64,000 nucleotides of DNA from Salinispirillum sp. LH 10-3-1 (GCF_030643825.1 NZ_CP101717.1:558001-622000); one strand, 5' to 3'. Positions 9,226-18,367 are shown, numbered from the stretch's first letter. The notes: generated from the letters alone by a model not told the origin. A program made the numbers and translations.

Positions 9226-9963
9226 ATGAACACCACCATAGATATCTTATTGGCTCACCGTTCCATTCGTAAGTTTACCCAGCAATCTGTTGACCAGTCC
9301 GTCGTTGAAACGCTCGTGCAGGCTGGGCAGGCGGCGGCTACGTCCAGCTTTATTCAAGCCTGTACAGTCATTCAAATCAGTCAGGGTGCGGCGCGTGACC
9401 GGCTCGCTGAGCTGTCGGGGAATCAAGGGTATGTGGCGACGGCTCCTGTGTTCCTGGTGTTTTGTGCTGATATGCACCGGCATCATCTAGCCTGCGATAT
9501 GCACGGAGCACCCATGCAAGCAGGCTATACCGAGCAGTTTCTGACCGCCTCGGTCGATTGCGCGTTGTTTGCCCAAAATGTCACCGTGGCGGCGGAGTCG
9601 TTGGGCTTGGGTATTTGCTACATTGGCGGGCTGCGCAATCAGATTGCGGACGTTGGTGACCTGTTGGAACTGCCCGAGTTGGTGTATCCGGTGTTCGGTT
9701 TGTGCATCGGCTATCCTGACCAAAACCCTGAAGTAAAACCCCGCTTGCCGTTGCCCGTGGTGTTGAAACACGAACGTTACGACGACAGTGCTGATCGCGC
9801 GCATTTAGCCGAGTACGATGCCCATGTGCAGGCGTACTATGAGTCGCGGACCGGCAACAACAAATCCATGACGTGGACCGAGCAAATCTCCGGTATGCTG
9901 CAGAAAGAAGCTCGTCCGCACATGCTGCCGTATCTGCAGGAGCAAGGTTTTCTTTTAAAATAG
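9226..9963 (+). CDS. nfsA: Oxygen-insensitive NAD(P)H nitroreductase, NfsA type
   Basis: 245 residues from the ATG at 9226, which has AGGAG 11 nt upstream; the longer frame from 9148 adds an unlikely leader. FMN enzyme family: HRSIRKFTQQSV at the N-terminus, SVDCALFAQNVTVAAESLGLGICYIGGLRN in the middle, and the NfsA-like tail with PHMLPYLQEQGF. It catalyses two-electron reduction of nitroaromatics or quinones in the cytoplasm. It lies 24 bp upstream of the flavin-dependent hydroxyacid dehydrogenase gene, probably co-transcribed. Confidence 0.88.
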   Translation: MNTTIDILLAHRSIRKFTQQSVDQSVVETLVQAGQAAATSSFIQACTVIQISQGAARDRLAELSGNQGYVATAPVFLVFCADMHRHHLACDMHGAPMQAGYTEQFLTASVDCALFAQNVTVAAESLGLGICYIGGLRNQIADVGDLLELPELVYPVFGLCIGYPDQNPEVKPRLPLPVVLKHERYDDSADRAHLAEYDAHVQAYYESRTGNNKSMTWTEQISGMLQKEARPHMLPYLQEQGFLLK

Positions 9964-9987
9964 TCTACCCATTTTGGAGTCCGTAAT

Positions 9988-11139
9988 ATGGCAAAACCTT
10001 GTGACGTTGCCGATTACAAAGAGCTGGCGAAGCGCCGCGTGCCGCGGATGTTTTATGACTATGTCGATTCGGGGTCGTGGACGGAGTCGACCTATCGTCG
10101 TAATGAGAGTGATTTTGAACGCATTCTGCTGCGCCAGCGCGTAGCGGTCGACATGACCAATCGTTCCACCGCCAGCACGTTGGTGGGTCAGCCGGTCACC
10201 ATGCCAGTGGCTTTGGCACCGACCGGCCTCACCGGCATGCAGTACGCGGATGGGGAGATTCTCGCCGCACAAGCCGCCGAAGCTTTCGGTGTGCCGTTCA
10301 CCTTGTCGACCATGAGCATTTGTTCCATCGAAGACGTCGCAGCACACACCACCAAGCCTTTCTGGTTTCAGCTCTACGTGATGAAAGACAAAGAGTTTGC
10401 TGGGCGTTTGATTGATCGTGCAAAAGCCGCTGGGTGCAGCGCGCTAGTGCTGACGCTTGATCTACAGATTCTCGGGCAGCGGCATAAAGATCTACGCAAC
10501 GGACTCAGTGCGCCACCGAAGTTTAATCTCCACAGTGCATGGCAAGTAGCTACACGCCCGCGTTGGGCTCTGAAGATGCTGACCACGAAACGACATTCGT
10601 TCGGCAATATCGTTGGTCACGCCACCGGAGTGACCGATCTGTCGTCGTTAGGTGCATGGACGGCTGAGCAATTTGATCCCAAGCTGTCATGGAGTGATAT
10701 CGAGTGGATCAAACATCGCTGGGGCGGCAAACTCATCATCAAGGGTATTCTCGATCCGGAAGACGCCAAACTGGCGGTTCAAGCGGGTGCGGATGCCATC
10801 ATCGTGTCAAATCACGGTGGGCGTCAGCTTGACGGCGCATCGTCGAGTATCGCCATGTTGTCCAGTATTGTGGCGGCAGTCGGGGATCAGATCGAGGTGC
10901 ACATGGACGGCGGGGTTCGTTCCGGCCAAGATGTATTGAAAGCCGTGTGCCTCGGCGCCAAAGGCGTCTACATTGGCCGCGCTTTCTTGTACGGTTTAGG
11001 TGCTAATGGGCGTGAAGGCGTTGCGGATGTACTTAACATCAACCACAGGGAACTCGACGTCACCATGGCACTGTGCGGTGAACGCTTGCTCGGCAACCTA
11101 GGCCTGCATAACCTGCAACAGCCGACGCTGTTTGGCTGA
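9988..11139 (+). CDS. lldD: FMN-dependent alpha-hydroxyacid dehydrogenase (L-lactate dehydrogenase type)
   Basis: 383 residues. Oxidises L-lactate or a related 2-hydroxyacid, passing electrons through FMN to the quinone pool or oxygen. Family motifs: RVPRMFYDYVDSGSWTE at the start, PVALAPTGLTGMQYADGE, LTLDLQILGQRHKDLRNG, the active-site IVSNHGGRQLDG and the FMN-phosphate loop DGGVRSGQDVLKA. There is no lactate permease or lldR next to it, so the exact substrate is inferred only from family. Confidence 0.85.
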   Translation: MAKPCDVADYKELAKRRVPRMFYDYVDSGSWTESTYRRNESDFERILLRQRVAVDMTNRSTASTLVGQPVTMPVALAPTGLTGMQYADGEILAAQAAEAFGVPFTLSTMSICSIEDVAAHTTKPFWFQLYVMKDKEFAGRLIDRAKAAGCSALVLTLDLQILGQRHKDLRNGLSAPPKFNLHSAWQVATRPRWALKMLTTKRHSFGNIVGHATGVTDLSSLGAWTAEQFDPKLSWSDIEWIKHRWGGKLIIKGILDPEDAKLAVQAGADAIIVSNHGGRQLDGASSSIAMLSSIVAAVGDQIEVHMDGGVRSGQDVLKAVCLGAKGVYIGRAFLYGLGANGREGVADVLNINHRELDVTMALCGERLLGNLGLHNLQQPTLFG

Positions 11140-11163
11140 ACCCAAGTAAAAGAGGATTGATGA

Positions 11164-11334
11164 GTGCGTATTGTCGAACTGGCGAAATTAACCGGCGCAT
11201 CGCTGAAAGCCATTCGGCTGTATGAAGCCAAGGGATTGTTGCCGCTGGTGGCGCGCGATGGCAGCTATCGGCGCTATGAGCACCGTCATTTGGAGCAAGC
11301 GTGTTGCGCAGCGGCAGGACAGAGCGCAGAATAG
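11164..11334 (+). pseudogene. MerR-family regulator, truncated to the DNA-binding head
   Basis: A GTG at 11164 begins a 56-codon frame reading RIVELAKLTGASLKAIRLYE then GSYRRYEHRHLEQ. This is the MerR winged-helix start with the typical 'IRYYE' position as IRLYE. True MerR proteins run to 110-150 residues; this one ends in a short nonsense tail and a TAG exactly where a REP palindrome begins. The dimerisation helix and effector domain are missing. It is most likely a gene remnant; expression as a small DNA-binding peptide is conceivable. Confidence 0.65.
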
Positions 11335-11344
11335 CGCTCCTACC
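11322..11344 (-). repeat. REP-type palindrome, GTAGGAGCGC family (copy 1)
   Basis: On the minus strand this reads GTAGGAGCGC followed by a short loop and GCGCTC; stem GAGCGC/GCGCTC. The same opening GTAGGAGCGC and hairpin occur at 51706. It lies on the junction of the broken MerR gene and the LysE gene. Confidence 0.6.
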
Positions 11345-11352
11345 TTAACCCA

Positions 11353-11988
11353 TTGGACAGCATTGTGGTCAATTTGGCGTTGCTGTCGGTCTTTGTGCCG
11401 ACGTTTTTCTTCGTGTCTATCACCCCTGGCATGTGCATGACCTTGGCCATGACGTTGGGCATCACCATTGGCGTCAAACGGACGCTGTGGATGATGTGGG
11501 GCGAAATGCTGGGCGTTGCCTTGGTTGCTTTGTTGGCCGTGCTAGGGGTGGCCGCGGTGCTGCTCACTTACCCACAGTTGTTCGTGGCTTTTAAGTGGGG
11601 CGGCGGGGCGTATCTGCTCTTCATCGGTATTCAAATGTGGCGCTCACGCGGCAGTATGGCCATCCCTGAAACCTCGGCCGACGTGCGCGTTACATCGCGC
11701 GGTCAGTTGTTTGTACAGGGTTTTGTGACGGCGGTAGCCAACCCCAAGGGTTGGGCTTTTCACATTGCGCTGCTGCCACCCTTCATTGATCAGTCGTTAC
11801 CCTTGTTTCCGCAGTTGGCGTTTTTGCTCGCCATTATCGTGCTGCTGGAACTGGTGTGCATGCTGGCCTATGCCAGCGGTGGTAAGGCTATGCGGTATTT
11901 TTTGGCGCAGGCAGCCAATGTACGGGTACTGAACCGAATCGCCGGGAGCCTGATGATCGGTGTGGGCATTTGGCTCGCGGTCCTTTAG
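11353..11988 (+). CDS. LysE/RhtB family amino-acid exporter
   Basis: 211 residues. Six hydrophobic segments and the family pattern SITPGMCMTLAMTLG near the N-terminus and VTAVANPKGWAFHIALLPPF in the middle. It should export amino acids or derivatives across the inner membrane. The start is a TTG at 11353 with no convincing ribosome site, directly after the REP palindrome, so its original upstream region may have been replaced. A GTG at 11365 is an alternative. Confidence 0.82.
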   Translation: MDSIVVNLALLSVFVPTFFFVSITPGMCMTLAMTLGITIGVKRTLWMMWGEMLGVALVALLAVLGVAAVLLTYPQLFVAFKWGGGAYLLFIGIQMWRSRGSMAIPETSADVRVTSRGQLFVQGFVTAVANPKGWAFHIALLPPFIDQSLPLFPQLAFLLAIIVLLELVCMLAYASGGKAMRYFLAQAANVRVLNRIAGSLMIGVGIWLAVL

Positions 11989-12095
11989 TGAGGCTGCAGT
12001 TATTAGTAAGGCAAGTGTTATCACTGTTTACATCCAAACCAATGGGCGTATCGTACAGTCTTACGTTCTACATCAATTAACAAGGAGATACCTCG

Positions 12096-12590
12096 ATGGC
12101 AACCGTAACTTTGCGTGGCGCACCCTTTGAAACCATTGGCGACTTGCCGCCCGTGGGCACCCAAGCTCCCAACTTCCAGCTCACCGCAAGCGACCTCAGT
12201 GAAATGAAACTGAGCGACTTCGATGGCAAGCGCGTCGTACTGAATATCTTCCCCAGTGTGGACACCCCCACCTGTGCAACGTCGGTACGGAAATTCAACG
12301 AAGCCTTGAGTGGCTTGGACAACACCGTTGTGTTGTGTGTGTCGGCCGACTTGCCGTTTGCGCAGGCGCGCTTCTGCGGCGCTGAAGGTCTGGACAAGGT
12401 GAAGAACGCCTCAACGTTCCGCAGCTCGTTTGGTGACGACTACGGCGTAGCTTTTCGCAATGGTCCGTTGGCTGGCTTGCTGTCTCGTGCTGTCGTGGTA
12501 TTGGATGAACACGGTCGCGTGCTGTACACCGAGCAAGTAGCAGAAACAGGTTCTGAGCCAAATTACGAAGCAGCCATTGCTGCTCTGTAA
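12096..12590 (+). CDS. tpx: Thiol peroxidase (atypical 2-Cys peroxiredoxin)
   Basis: 164 residues, close to the usual 167. Reduces lipid and other hydroperoxides with thioredoxin. The peroxidatic Cys is residue 60 ([15 protein letters not shown]) and the resolving Cys is residue 94 (FAQARFCG); a further Cys is at 81. A strong AAGGAGAT ribosome site precedes the ATG. Single gene, convergent with the beta-barrel cluster. Confidence 0.93.
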   Translation: MATVTLRGAPFETIGDLPPVGTQAPNFQLTASDLSEMKLSDFDGKRVVLNIFPSVDTPTCATSVRKFNEALSGLDNTVVLCVSADLPFAQARFCGAEGLDKVKNASTFRSSFGDDYGVAFRNGPLAGLLSRAVVVLDEHGRVLYTEQVAETGSEPNYEAAIAAL

Positions 12591-12598
12591 CCCGTAGC

Positions 12599-13105
12599 TC
12601 AGAAGAGTGCCCAGCCCAGCGCGATATCAAACGCTGGGTTGAGGCGCGGATTCAAATCATCACGATCATCGAACTCCCACAGCAACTCTGCGCCATAGCC
12701 AATATCCAGACGAAAATCGCCCATTACCTTGACCCAAGTCCAGCGACTGTAAGTGCGCAGCGAGCTTCGCTGGCTTGCGCAACTGAACAGCAGGCAATCG
12801 TCATTGGTTTCAGGCCGGAAGTCTTGCAGTGCGGTCACGCCCGTTGCCAGATACCATTGTGGGTACTGTTCACTGAGCTGCTTTTGCCATTGTAAGTTCA
12901 CCCCCAAGCTTTCTAATTCATAACCAGCCAATATGCGGAACTGCAAGGCTCCAACTTGGCCATCGGTCATGGTTGAAAGGCCGAGCGCCTGCGTGCTGGC
13001 GCTGGTGGTTGGCGCATAATGCCAATACCAATTGCGCTCCGCAAAGGCAGAGCTGCTGGTCAGCACGTACAACAACAGCCCTAGAATACCGAGTTTCAGT
13101 TTCAT
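12599..13105 (-). CDS. Secreted outer-membrane-type protein, tandem family member 3
   Basis: 168 residues from the ATG at 13105, which overlaps the previous stop as ATGA; a GTG at 13114 is also in frame. Signal peptide about 1-20. The mature part alternates polar and hydrophobic residues, and the chain ends with Phe (DIALGWALF), the usual end of outer-membrane beta-barrels. It shares the aromatic W-containing strand and the GW-x-F/L ending with the next two genes. Two Cys (CLLFSC) sit close together. Function unknown. Confidence 0.6.
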   Translation of the reverse strand: MKLKLGILGLLLYVLTSSSAFAERNWYWHYAPTTSASTQALGLSTMTDGQVGALQFRILAGYELESLGVNLQWQKQLSEQYPQWYLATGVTALQDFRPETNDDCLLFSCASQRSSLRTYSRWTWVKVMGDFRLDIGYGAELLWEFDDRDDLNPRLNPAFDIALGWALF

Positions 13106-13596
13106 AGCTGCCACCCTAGGCTGAACTCATAAGTCGGACAGATCACACAGGTGATCTCACGGTAAAATTCACCTACGCCGGTCTGCGCGCCGAGGCCAAC
13201 GGACAGCGATACAGGGTCCCAGACCCATTGATACGACTGCCGCGCTTTGATGCGACCCGATACCGTGAGCTCACCGGTATCGCGAGTGACTATGTCGGCC
13301 TGTACCATAACATTGGGGTGCCAGCCGTTGGTCAGTGGCCCATCGCGATAAAAGTCGACACGCAAGGCAGGCGAAAATACCCGCACTGAGTCATTGAAGA
13401 AGGGCCAGCCGTCCGAGTAGTACAAGCCGAGCGACCAGGTGCGCTGCTCTTGCCAGGCAAAATCCAACTCAGCATTAACGCTGCTGACGAGGGCGGCAAA
13501 TACCGGATCACTGCGTACCCGCAGCAATTCCGCCTGCACGTGGGTGCTGGCTACGAAGAGAAAGAACAAGCAGAAACGAATGCCATGACGCATCAA
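13102..13596 (-). CDS. Secreted outer-membrane-type protein, tandem family member 2
   Basis: 164 residues with a signal peptide (about 1-22, ending THVQA). Shares with its neighbour at 13605 the pattern FYRDGPLTNGWHPNVMVQA (there IYRQRRDENGWHAGLHAQT), YQWVWDPVSLSVGLG (there YQWNWDEFNLTLSLG) and the ending LGWQL. A beta-barrel or beta-sandwich at the outer membrane is likely. A CVIC motif occurs near the C-terminus. No family name recognised. Confidence 0.6.
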   Translation of the reverse strand: MMRHGIRFCLFFLFVASTHVQAELLRVRSDPVFAALVSSVNAELDFAWQEQRTWSLGLYYSDGWPFFNDSVRVFSPALRVDFYRDGPLTNGWHPNVMVQADIVTRDTGELTVSGRIKARQSYQWVWDPVSLSVGLGAQTGVGEFYREITCVICPTYEFSLGWQL

Positions 13597-13604
13597 ATAA
13601 ATCC

Positions 13605-14075
13605 TCAGAATTGCCAGCCCAAACTCAGCCGTGCGTTAGGCCATAGGGTCCAGTTGTCCAATGTGTCGTCCGGCTGGGTTGACGCTTCCCGTTCGTACTT
13701 GAGCTGTGGCCCCAAACTGAGTGTGAGATTGAACTCGTCCCAGTTCCATTGGTAGTTGCTGAGCATGGCAACGCTGTATGAGGATTCCACAGAGGACGAA
13801 TTCAGCGCGCCGGTCTGGGCATGCAAACCGGCATGCCAGCCGTTTTCGTCTCGGCGTTGCCGATAAATATTAACCTGTAACCCCCATTGCACCTCGCTGA
13901 GATCAGCCTGGGCGCGTACATTGGGCATGAGGGTTATGCGTTGGGTAACGGGTACTTCAAGGGCTAAATCAGCGATGCCGACGAAGATATAAAGAGGCTG
14001 GGTGCGCACATTCACTGCAGCGGCTGGTACGGCCAGGCAGGTCGACAGGCATAGCACAAGAAAGATGGGGCGCAT
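13605..14075 (-). CDS. Secreted outer-membrane-type protein, tandem family member 1
   Basis: 156 residues, first gene of the three-gene set. Signal peptide about 1-20 (AVPAAA). The chain ends ARLSLGWQF, with the C-terminal aromatic expected of proteins inserted by the BAM machinery. It is 8 bp from the next gene and clearly in one operon with it. Homology to the two downstream products is visible by eye but weak, suggesting an old tandem duplication. Function unknown. Confidence 0.6.
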   Translation of the reverse strand: MRPIFLVLCLSTCLAVPAAAVNVRTQPLYIFVGIADLALEVPVTQRITLMPNVRAQADLSEVQWGLQVNIYRQRRDENGWHAGLHAQTGALNSSSVESSYSVAMLSNYQWNWDEFNLTLSLGPQLKYEREASTQPDDTLDNWTLWPNARLSLGWQF

Positions 14076-14257
14076 GAAGAAGGTTCCTTGGCGGGATGTG
14101 TCGTTCAGATGACGTGAAACATGCGTGGCCTGTCAGGGCATCGTAAGCGACGCAGTTGTGTGCTCAATACGCGCTATAATAGCCAAAATGCTGCAATGCT
14201 GTATACAGGCGAAACATGACCGACGCTGATTGGCAGTCCCTCTAGTAGATCAAAAAA

Positions 14258-15298
14258 ATGATGAAGGTAACAATGAAGATAACGTGGTGTTTAAGTATGG
14301 CGGTGGTCGGTCTATTGGTCGGTTGCAGCTCCAACAATGAGCCGGCAGCCAGTGCAGAAGGTGCTAGCAATGCGGTGAGCGCCATTCAGACGGTGCAGGG
14401 CGAAGCCCATTTTCTCGAACGCATTGGTATGCCACCCGACACCTATTTGGTGGTGCAACTTATCGACCTAGGGCTGTCTGATCCCGGACGTGCCCTGATC
14501 GCAGAACACCGGTTAACCGATGTTGGTAATCCGCCCTATGCGTTTGCCTTGGACTACCAAGCAGAGCGCCTGCAAGATGAGCGTGAATACGGCCTGCAAT
14601 TGTCTTTGTTTGGGCCGGATGACCGCCTGCAGTTCCGTACCCCGGCCGCTATCCCACTCGGGGCAGAACAGAACGTACTGAACGACATTCGCTTGGTACG
14701 TGCAGTGGACGCGCAGCCGCGCGATGACGTAGCCACCACACGCCGCCAGCAAGCTTATCAGTGTGGTGATTTGCGCATTGAGGTTGACCACGCCGGTGCG
14801 GATCGCTTGCTACTGACTTTGCCCGATCGTGATCTCGTATTACGCCCAGCCATCTCGGCCAGTGGCGCGCGCTTTGCTGCGGACGATCATGTGTTTTGGA
14901 GTAGAGGTGAAAGTGCAGCTCAAATCACCATTGACGGTGTAGTAATGTCGTGTGACGTGACAGAGGGGCGTTCGCCTTGGGCTGAAGCGCGGGAGCGCGG
15001 TGTACACTTTCGTGCCGTGGGCAATGAGCCGGGCTGGTTGATCGAACACCTCGCGGGTGAGCGTGCCCAACTGCGCCTGTTGCTTGATTATGGCGTACGC
15101 GAATTGATTGATAGCGATACGCAAGTGGATGCTGATCAGGCGGGCTATCGTGCAACGTTTGACGGCAAAACCGCGGTCATTACACTGACCAAGAAGACCT
15201 GCACCGATACCATGAGCGGGCAGGATTTTCCGATGCAGGCCGTGTTAGCCTTCGACGGTCAAACATTGACCGCTTGCGGTCGCTTTCTACACGAGTAA
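14258..15298 (+). CDS. Three-domain lipoprotein: YbaY-like, MliC-like and COG3650-like
   Basis: 346 residues. A lipobox (GLLVGC) puts the lipidated Cys at residue 23. About residues 47-150 resemble YbaY (GEAHFLERIGMPPDTYLVVQL). About 165-235 resemble MliC, a lysozyme inhibitor (YQCGDLRIEV ... SASGARFAADDHVFWSRGESA ... CDV). The rest matches the COG3650 type (FRAVGNEPGWLIEH ... CTDTMSGQDFPMQAVLAFDG ... ACGRF). It probably sits in the outer membrane facing the periplasm and protects against host or competitor lysozyme. The fusion is read from motifs only. Confidence 0.7.
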   Translation: MMKVTMKITWCLSMAVVGLLVGCSSNNEPAASAEGASNAVSAIQTVQGEAHFLERIGMPPDTYLVVQLIDLGLSDPGRALIAEHRLTDVGNPPYAFALDYQAERLQDEREYGLQLSLFGPDDRLQFRTPAAIPLGAEQNVLNDIRLVRAVDAQPRDDVATTRRQQAYQCGDLRIEVDHAGADRLLLTLPDRDLVLRPAISASGARFAADDHVFWSRGESAAQITIDGVVMSCDVTEGRSPWAEARERGVHFRAVGNEPGWLIEHLAGERAQLRLLLDYGVRELIDSDTQVDADQAGYRATFDGKTAVITLTKKTCTDTMSGQDFPMQAVLAFDGQTLTACGRFLHE

Positions 15299-15314
15299 CA
15301 CAAGGACTTTGCCG

Positions 15315-15890
15315 ATGGCGGATGCTCTGACGCGCTGTGGCTGGGCGCAAAACAGCCCGAATGAAACACACTACCATGATACCGAGTGGGGTGTGCCACA
15401 GTATGACGATAGGGTGTTGTTTGAGTTCTTGCTCTTGGAGGGTGCACAAGCGGGACTGAGCTGGTCGACCATCTTGAACAAACGCGAACACTACCGGCTG
15501 GTGTTTGATCAGTTTGATGCCACGCGCATCGCCGAGTTTGACGCGGCCAAGGTGGCTGAGCTATTGGCCGATGCTGGCATCGTGCGCAATCGTTTGAAGG
15601 TGCAAGCCGCGATCACCAATGCGCGGTGCTTTCTTGCGGTACAGCAGGAGTTTGGTTCCTTCTCGGCGTACATCTGGTCTTTTGTCGGAGGGCAACCCAT
15701 TGTGAATCAATGGAAGGCCATGTCAGAGGTGCCGGTTACCACGCCGGAATCCGACGCCATGAGCAAAGATCTGAAGAAACGTGGGTTCAAGTTCGTCGGC
15801 AGCACCATCTGCTACGCCTATATGCAGGCCACCGGGATGGTCAATGACCATCTGGTGAGCTGCTTTCGTTACCCAGAGGTGGCGGGCTGA
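15315..15890 (+). CDS. tag: DNA-3-methyladenine glycosylase I
   Basis: 191 residues from the ATG at 15315; an in-frame TTG at 15309 is less likely. Removes 3-methyladenine from alkylated DNA. Family motifs: RCGWAQNSPNETHYHDTEWGVP at the start, LEGAQAGLSWSTILNKRE, and the C-terminal MVNDHLVSCF, whose His and Cys complete the zinc site with the N-terminal Cys and His. The last 22 bp overlap the convergent EAL gene. Confidence 0.93.
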   Translation: MADALTRCGWAQNSPNETHYHDTEWGVPQYDDRVLFEFLLLEGAQAGLSWSTILNKREHYRLVFDQFDATRIAEFDAAKVAELLADAGIVRNRLKVQAAITNARCFLAVQQEFGSFSAYIWSFVGGQPIVNQWKAMSEVPVTTPESDAMSKDLKKRGFKFVGSTICYAYMQATGMVNDHLVSCFRYPEVAG

Positions 15891-18367
15891 GTGGACGCCT
15901 GTGCGCGCAATAGGTCGAGGTAGTCTTCTGGGGGTTGTGGTCTGAACAGGTAATAGCCCTGTCCAGATTGGCAGCCCCACGCTTCTAACATCGCTAGTTG
16001 CTCGGCTGTTTCAATGCCCTCGGCGGTAGCGCAGGTCTGTAAGTCCAAGCTCAGTCTGATCAGTGACCGGCACAGCGTACTGTGAGTCACATTGGTGGCT
16101 AGGTCACTGACAAAAAGCCGGTCGATCTTGATCTCGTTCGGTGACAGGCGATTGATGTTTTGCATTGAGCTGTAGCCAGCACCAAAGTCATCAATTGAAA
16201 TACCAAAGCCCGCGGCCCTCAATTGGTCGGCGTTTTCGACGGCAATGGCCTTGTCGCCAATGGCGGTTGTTTCGGTGATCTCTAATACGAAACGGCTGGG
16301 TGCTACACCTTCAGTCGTGCACAAGGCAATGGCCTCGGTGGCAAAGTTAGCCTGTAGCAGGTCACGAGCGGAGATGTTCAAGGCTAAGGTTGTATCGCCG
16401 AGATCGGCTTCGTGCGCTTTTACCCAGCGAAAGGCTAATTGCATGACAACGCTGGTGAGTTTGAATATTAGCCCGACTTGCTCAGCCAACGTAATGAACA
16501 CGTCCGGTGGTACTTGCCCTAGTTCCGGGTGATGCCAGCGCAGCAATAGTTCGCCACTAGTAATGCGTCGGGTCGCTAATTCCACCTTGGGCTGAATCAA
16601 GAATTGAAAGTTTGCTGCGTGAATGGTCGCACTCAAGGCTGCCACCAGTTGCAGCTGTTGACGCTGGTGCTGCATCAAGCCGGCTTGGTATTCGCTCCAC
16701 AGAGCACTAGAGCGCCAGTTTTCATCGGCTGCCATCTGTGCCTTTTGATACAGGGTTATTAGATCCAGCTCCGCCTCAACGGTGTGCGCAACGCCGATGG
16801 AAAAAAGCTGCTTAAACTCTAACTCGTCGAGACGAATCGTTTTGTTTAGCGCGGGTTCTATGGTCCGTATAACGCTTGAAACCTTGCTGATATTGCGACA
16901 CAGAAACAGCAAATGGTCTTGGCCCATATCAATGATACTAGCTTTTGTTCCGTTCGGCAGACGGTGTTCCTGAATACCGGGAATTGCCAGTAATGTTTGG
17001 TTCAAACGCTGCGCCAGCAGTCCGGTCGCTTGCTGGGTTTTGCCGGGGCCTACGGCTTTGCTGAGGTCATGCAGGCCGGCTAGGTGAATTAGGATCAGGG
17101 TGACTTTATCGCTTTTGCTGCGGCTATTGCCTTGCGGTACCAGTTCATTGAGAAAATACGTACGATTCGGTAAGCCCGATACCGGGCTGGTCATCATCTG
17201 CAAGTTCTTTTCTTGCTCCAGGTGGCGCGCCCGGAATGCCAAACTCAGGGTAAACCCGAGCAGCTGGATGACGGTACTGACCACTAAGGTGTACTCAGTC
17301 ACTGTATTGAACGGTAGGCTGCCGTGGAAAATAAGGGAGCCGACCATGGCGCCAATAATAAACAGAGACCAGGACGCTAAATACAAGGCGGCTGGGGCAA
17401 AGCCTTGTTTTATGGCTTTGATCGCCCAAACAATGCAGAGCACCGATAACGTGCCCTGGATCACCACGAAAGGCGTCGCATACAGATACTCGGGCAGCAG
17501 AAGGCTGGCTGCCAGGGCGAGCGCAAAAAACACATGCGCCGGTCGATGGTAATGGCGCCATTGAGGCACCCGTTCATAGAGTTGCAGAAAGAGGTAAGTA
17601 AAGCTGTAGATGCTCCATGCGGAGAGGGTATATAGAGTCAGGATATTGGCCGCTAACCATTGATTGAACGCCATCGGCCAAAACCAAGGACCGAAGCCTT
17701 GGGTGACGCCGATGCTGAGAAAAACCGAGACATGGAAAATCGTGTAAAGCCCATACGCGGGATAGCGTGCGAGCAGAAATACCACGATGTTGTGCAGCAG
17801 CAGTATTACCAGCGCCCCGGCGGCGGCGCCCCACAAGCGAAAGCGTCTCTCGGTAACGGCACGGTATTCACCGGGTTCTAGCAGTCGAAAAGGAAACAGC
17901 AAGGGTCCGTCACTGCGCTTGCGCACTAACAGTTCGGTAGGCTGTCCAGCGGCTCGTTCAATTTCAAACCAGATGCCAGAGTAGCGCACTTCTGGATCCC
18001 AATCTTGAGTGTCGCCGCGTTGCCAGTGCTTGGTTAACCGGCCGTCTTGTATCAGATAAAAATCCAGCTCATCGATCATATAATTGCTGAGTGACAGCAC
18101 CAAAGACTCATCTTTTTCTGTCGCTGGAAAAGAGAATCGATGCCAGTACGTCTCACGGGAAATCTGGTTGGATTCAGCGAAGGTTTCGGGGGAAAAATTC
18201 AGTTCATGCAACGCTGTCAGTGGGTCAAGGCGTCCGCCGGGTTCTGCGGCTGTTGGGACCGGCACCTTGACGTATTCTGCACCAGCCGACCATTGCTGGG
18301 CGTGACTGCTCCCGGCAGTCATCAGCCAAAACAAAATCAGCAGTCCTGTGCAGTAGACTGTCCGCAT
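15869..18367 (-). CDS. Membrane c-di-GMP phosphodiesterase: 7TMR-DISM, degenerate GGDEF, EAL
   Basis: 832 residues. Signal peptide (1-23), a 7TMR-DISM extracellular domain (about 30-165, with the YWHRFSF start), seven membrane helices (about 175-380), a GGDEF-type domain (about 395-560) and an EAL domain (about 575-820). The cyclase motif is lost: the expected GGDEF reads GQDHL. The EAL side keeps the catalytic set (SGELLLRWHHPELG, LALNISARDL, LEITETTAI, IDDFGAGYSS, EIKIDRLF). It should therefore degrade c-di-GMP in response to a periplasmic ligand. Confidence 0.85.
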   Translation of the reverse strand: MRTVYCTGLLILFWLMTAGSSHAQQWSAGAEYVKVPVPTAAEPGGRLDPLTALHELNFSPETFAESNQISRETYWHRFSFPATEKDESLVLSLSNYMIDELDFYLIQDGRLTKHWQRGDTQDWDPEVRYSGIWFEIERAAGQPTELLVRKRSDGPLLFPFRLLEPGEYRAVTERRFRLWGAAAGALVILLLHNIVVFLLARYPAYGLYTIFHVSVFLSIGVTQGFGPWFWPMAFNQWLAANILTLYTLSAWSIYSFTYLFLQLYERVPQWRHYHRPAHVFFALALAASLLLPEYLYATPFVVIQGTLSVLCIVWAIKAIKQGFAPAALYLASWSLFIIGAMVGSLIFHGSLPFNTVTEYTLVVSTVIQLLGFTLSLAFRARHLEQEKNLQMMTSPVSGLPNRTYFLNELVPQGNSRSKSDKVTLILIHLAGLHDLSKAVGPGKTQQATGLLAQRLNQTLLAIPGIQEHRLPNGTKASIIDMGQDHLLFLCRNISKVSSVIRTIEPALNKTIRLDELEFKQLFSIGVAHTVEAELDLITLYQKAQMAADENWRSSALWSEYQAGLMQHQRQQLQLVAALSATIHAANFQFLIQPKVELATRRITSGELLLRWHHPELGQVPPDVFITLAEQVGLIFKLTSVVMQLAFRWVKAHEADLGDTTLALNISARDLLQANFATEAIALCTTEGVAPSRFVLEITETTAIGDKAIAVENADQLRAAGFGISIDDFGAGYSSMQNINRLSPNEIKIDRLFVSDLATNVTHSTLCRSLIRLSLDLQTCATAEGIETAEQLAMLEAWGCQSGQGYYLFRPQPPEDYLDLLRAQASTQPATSG

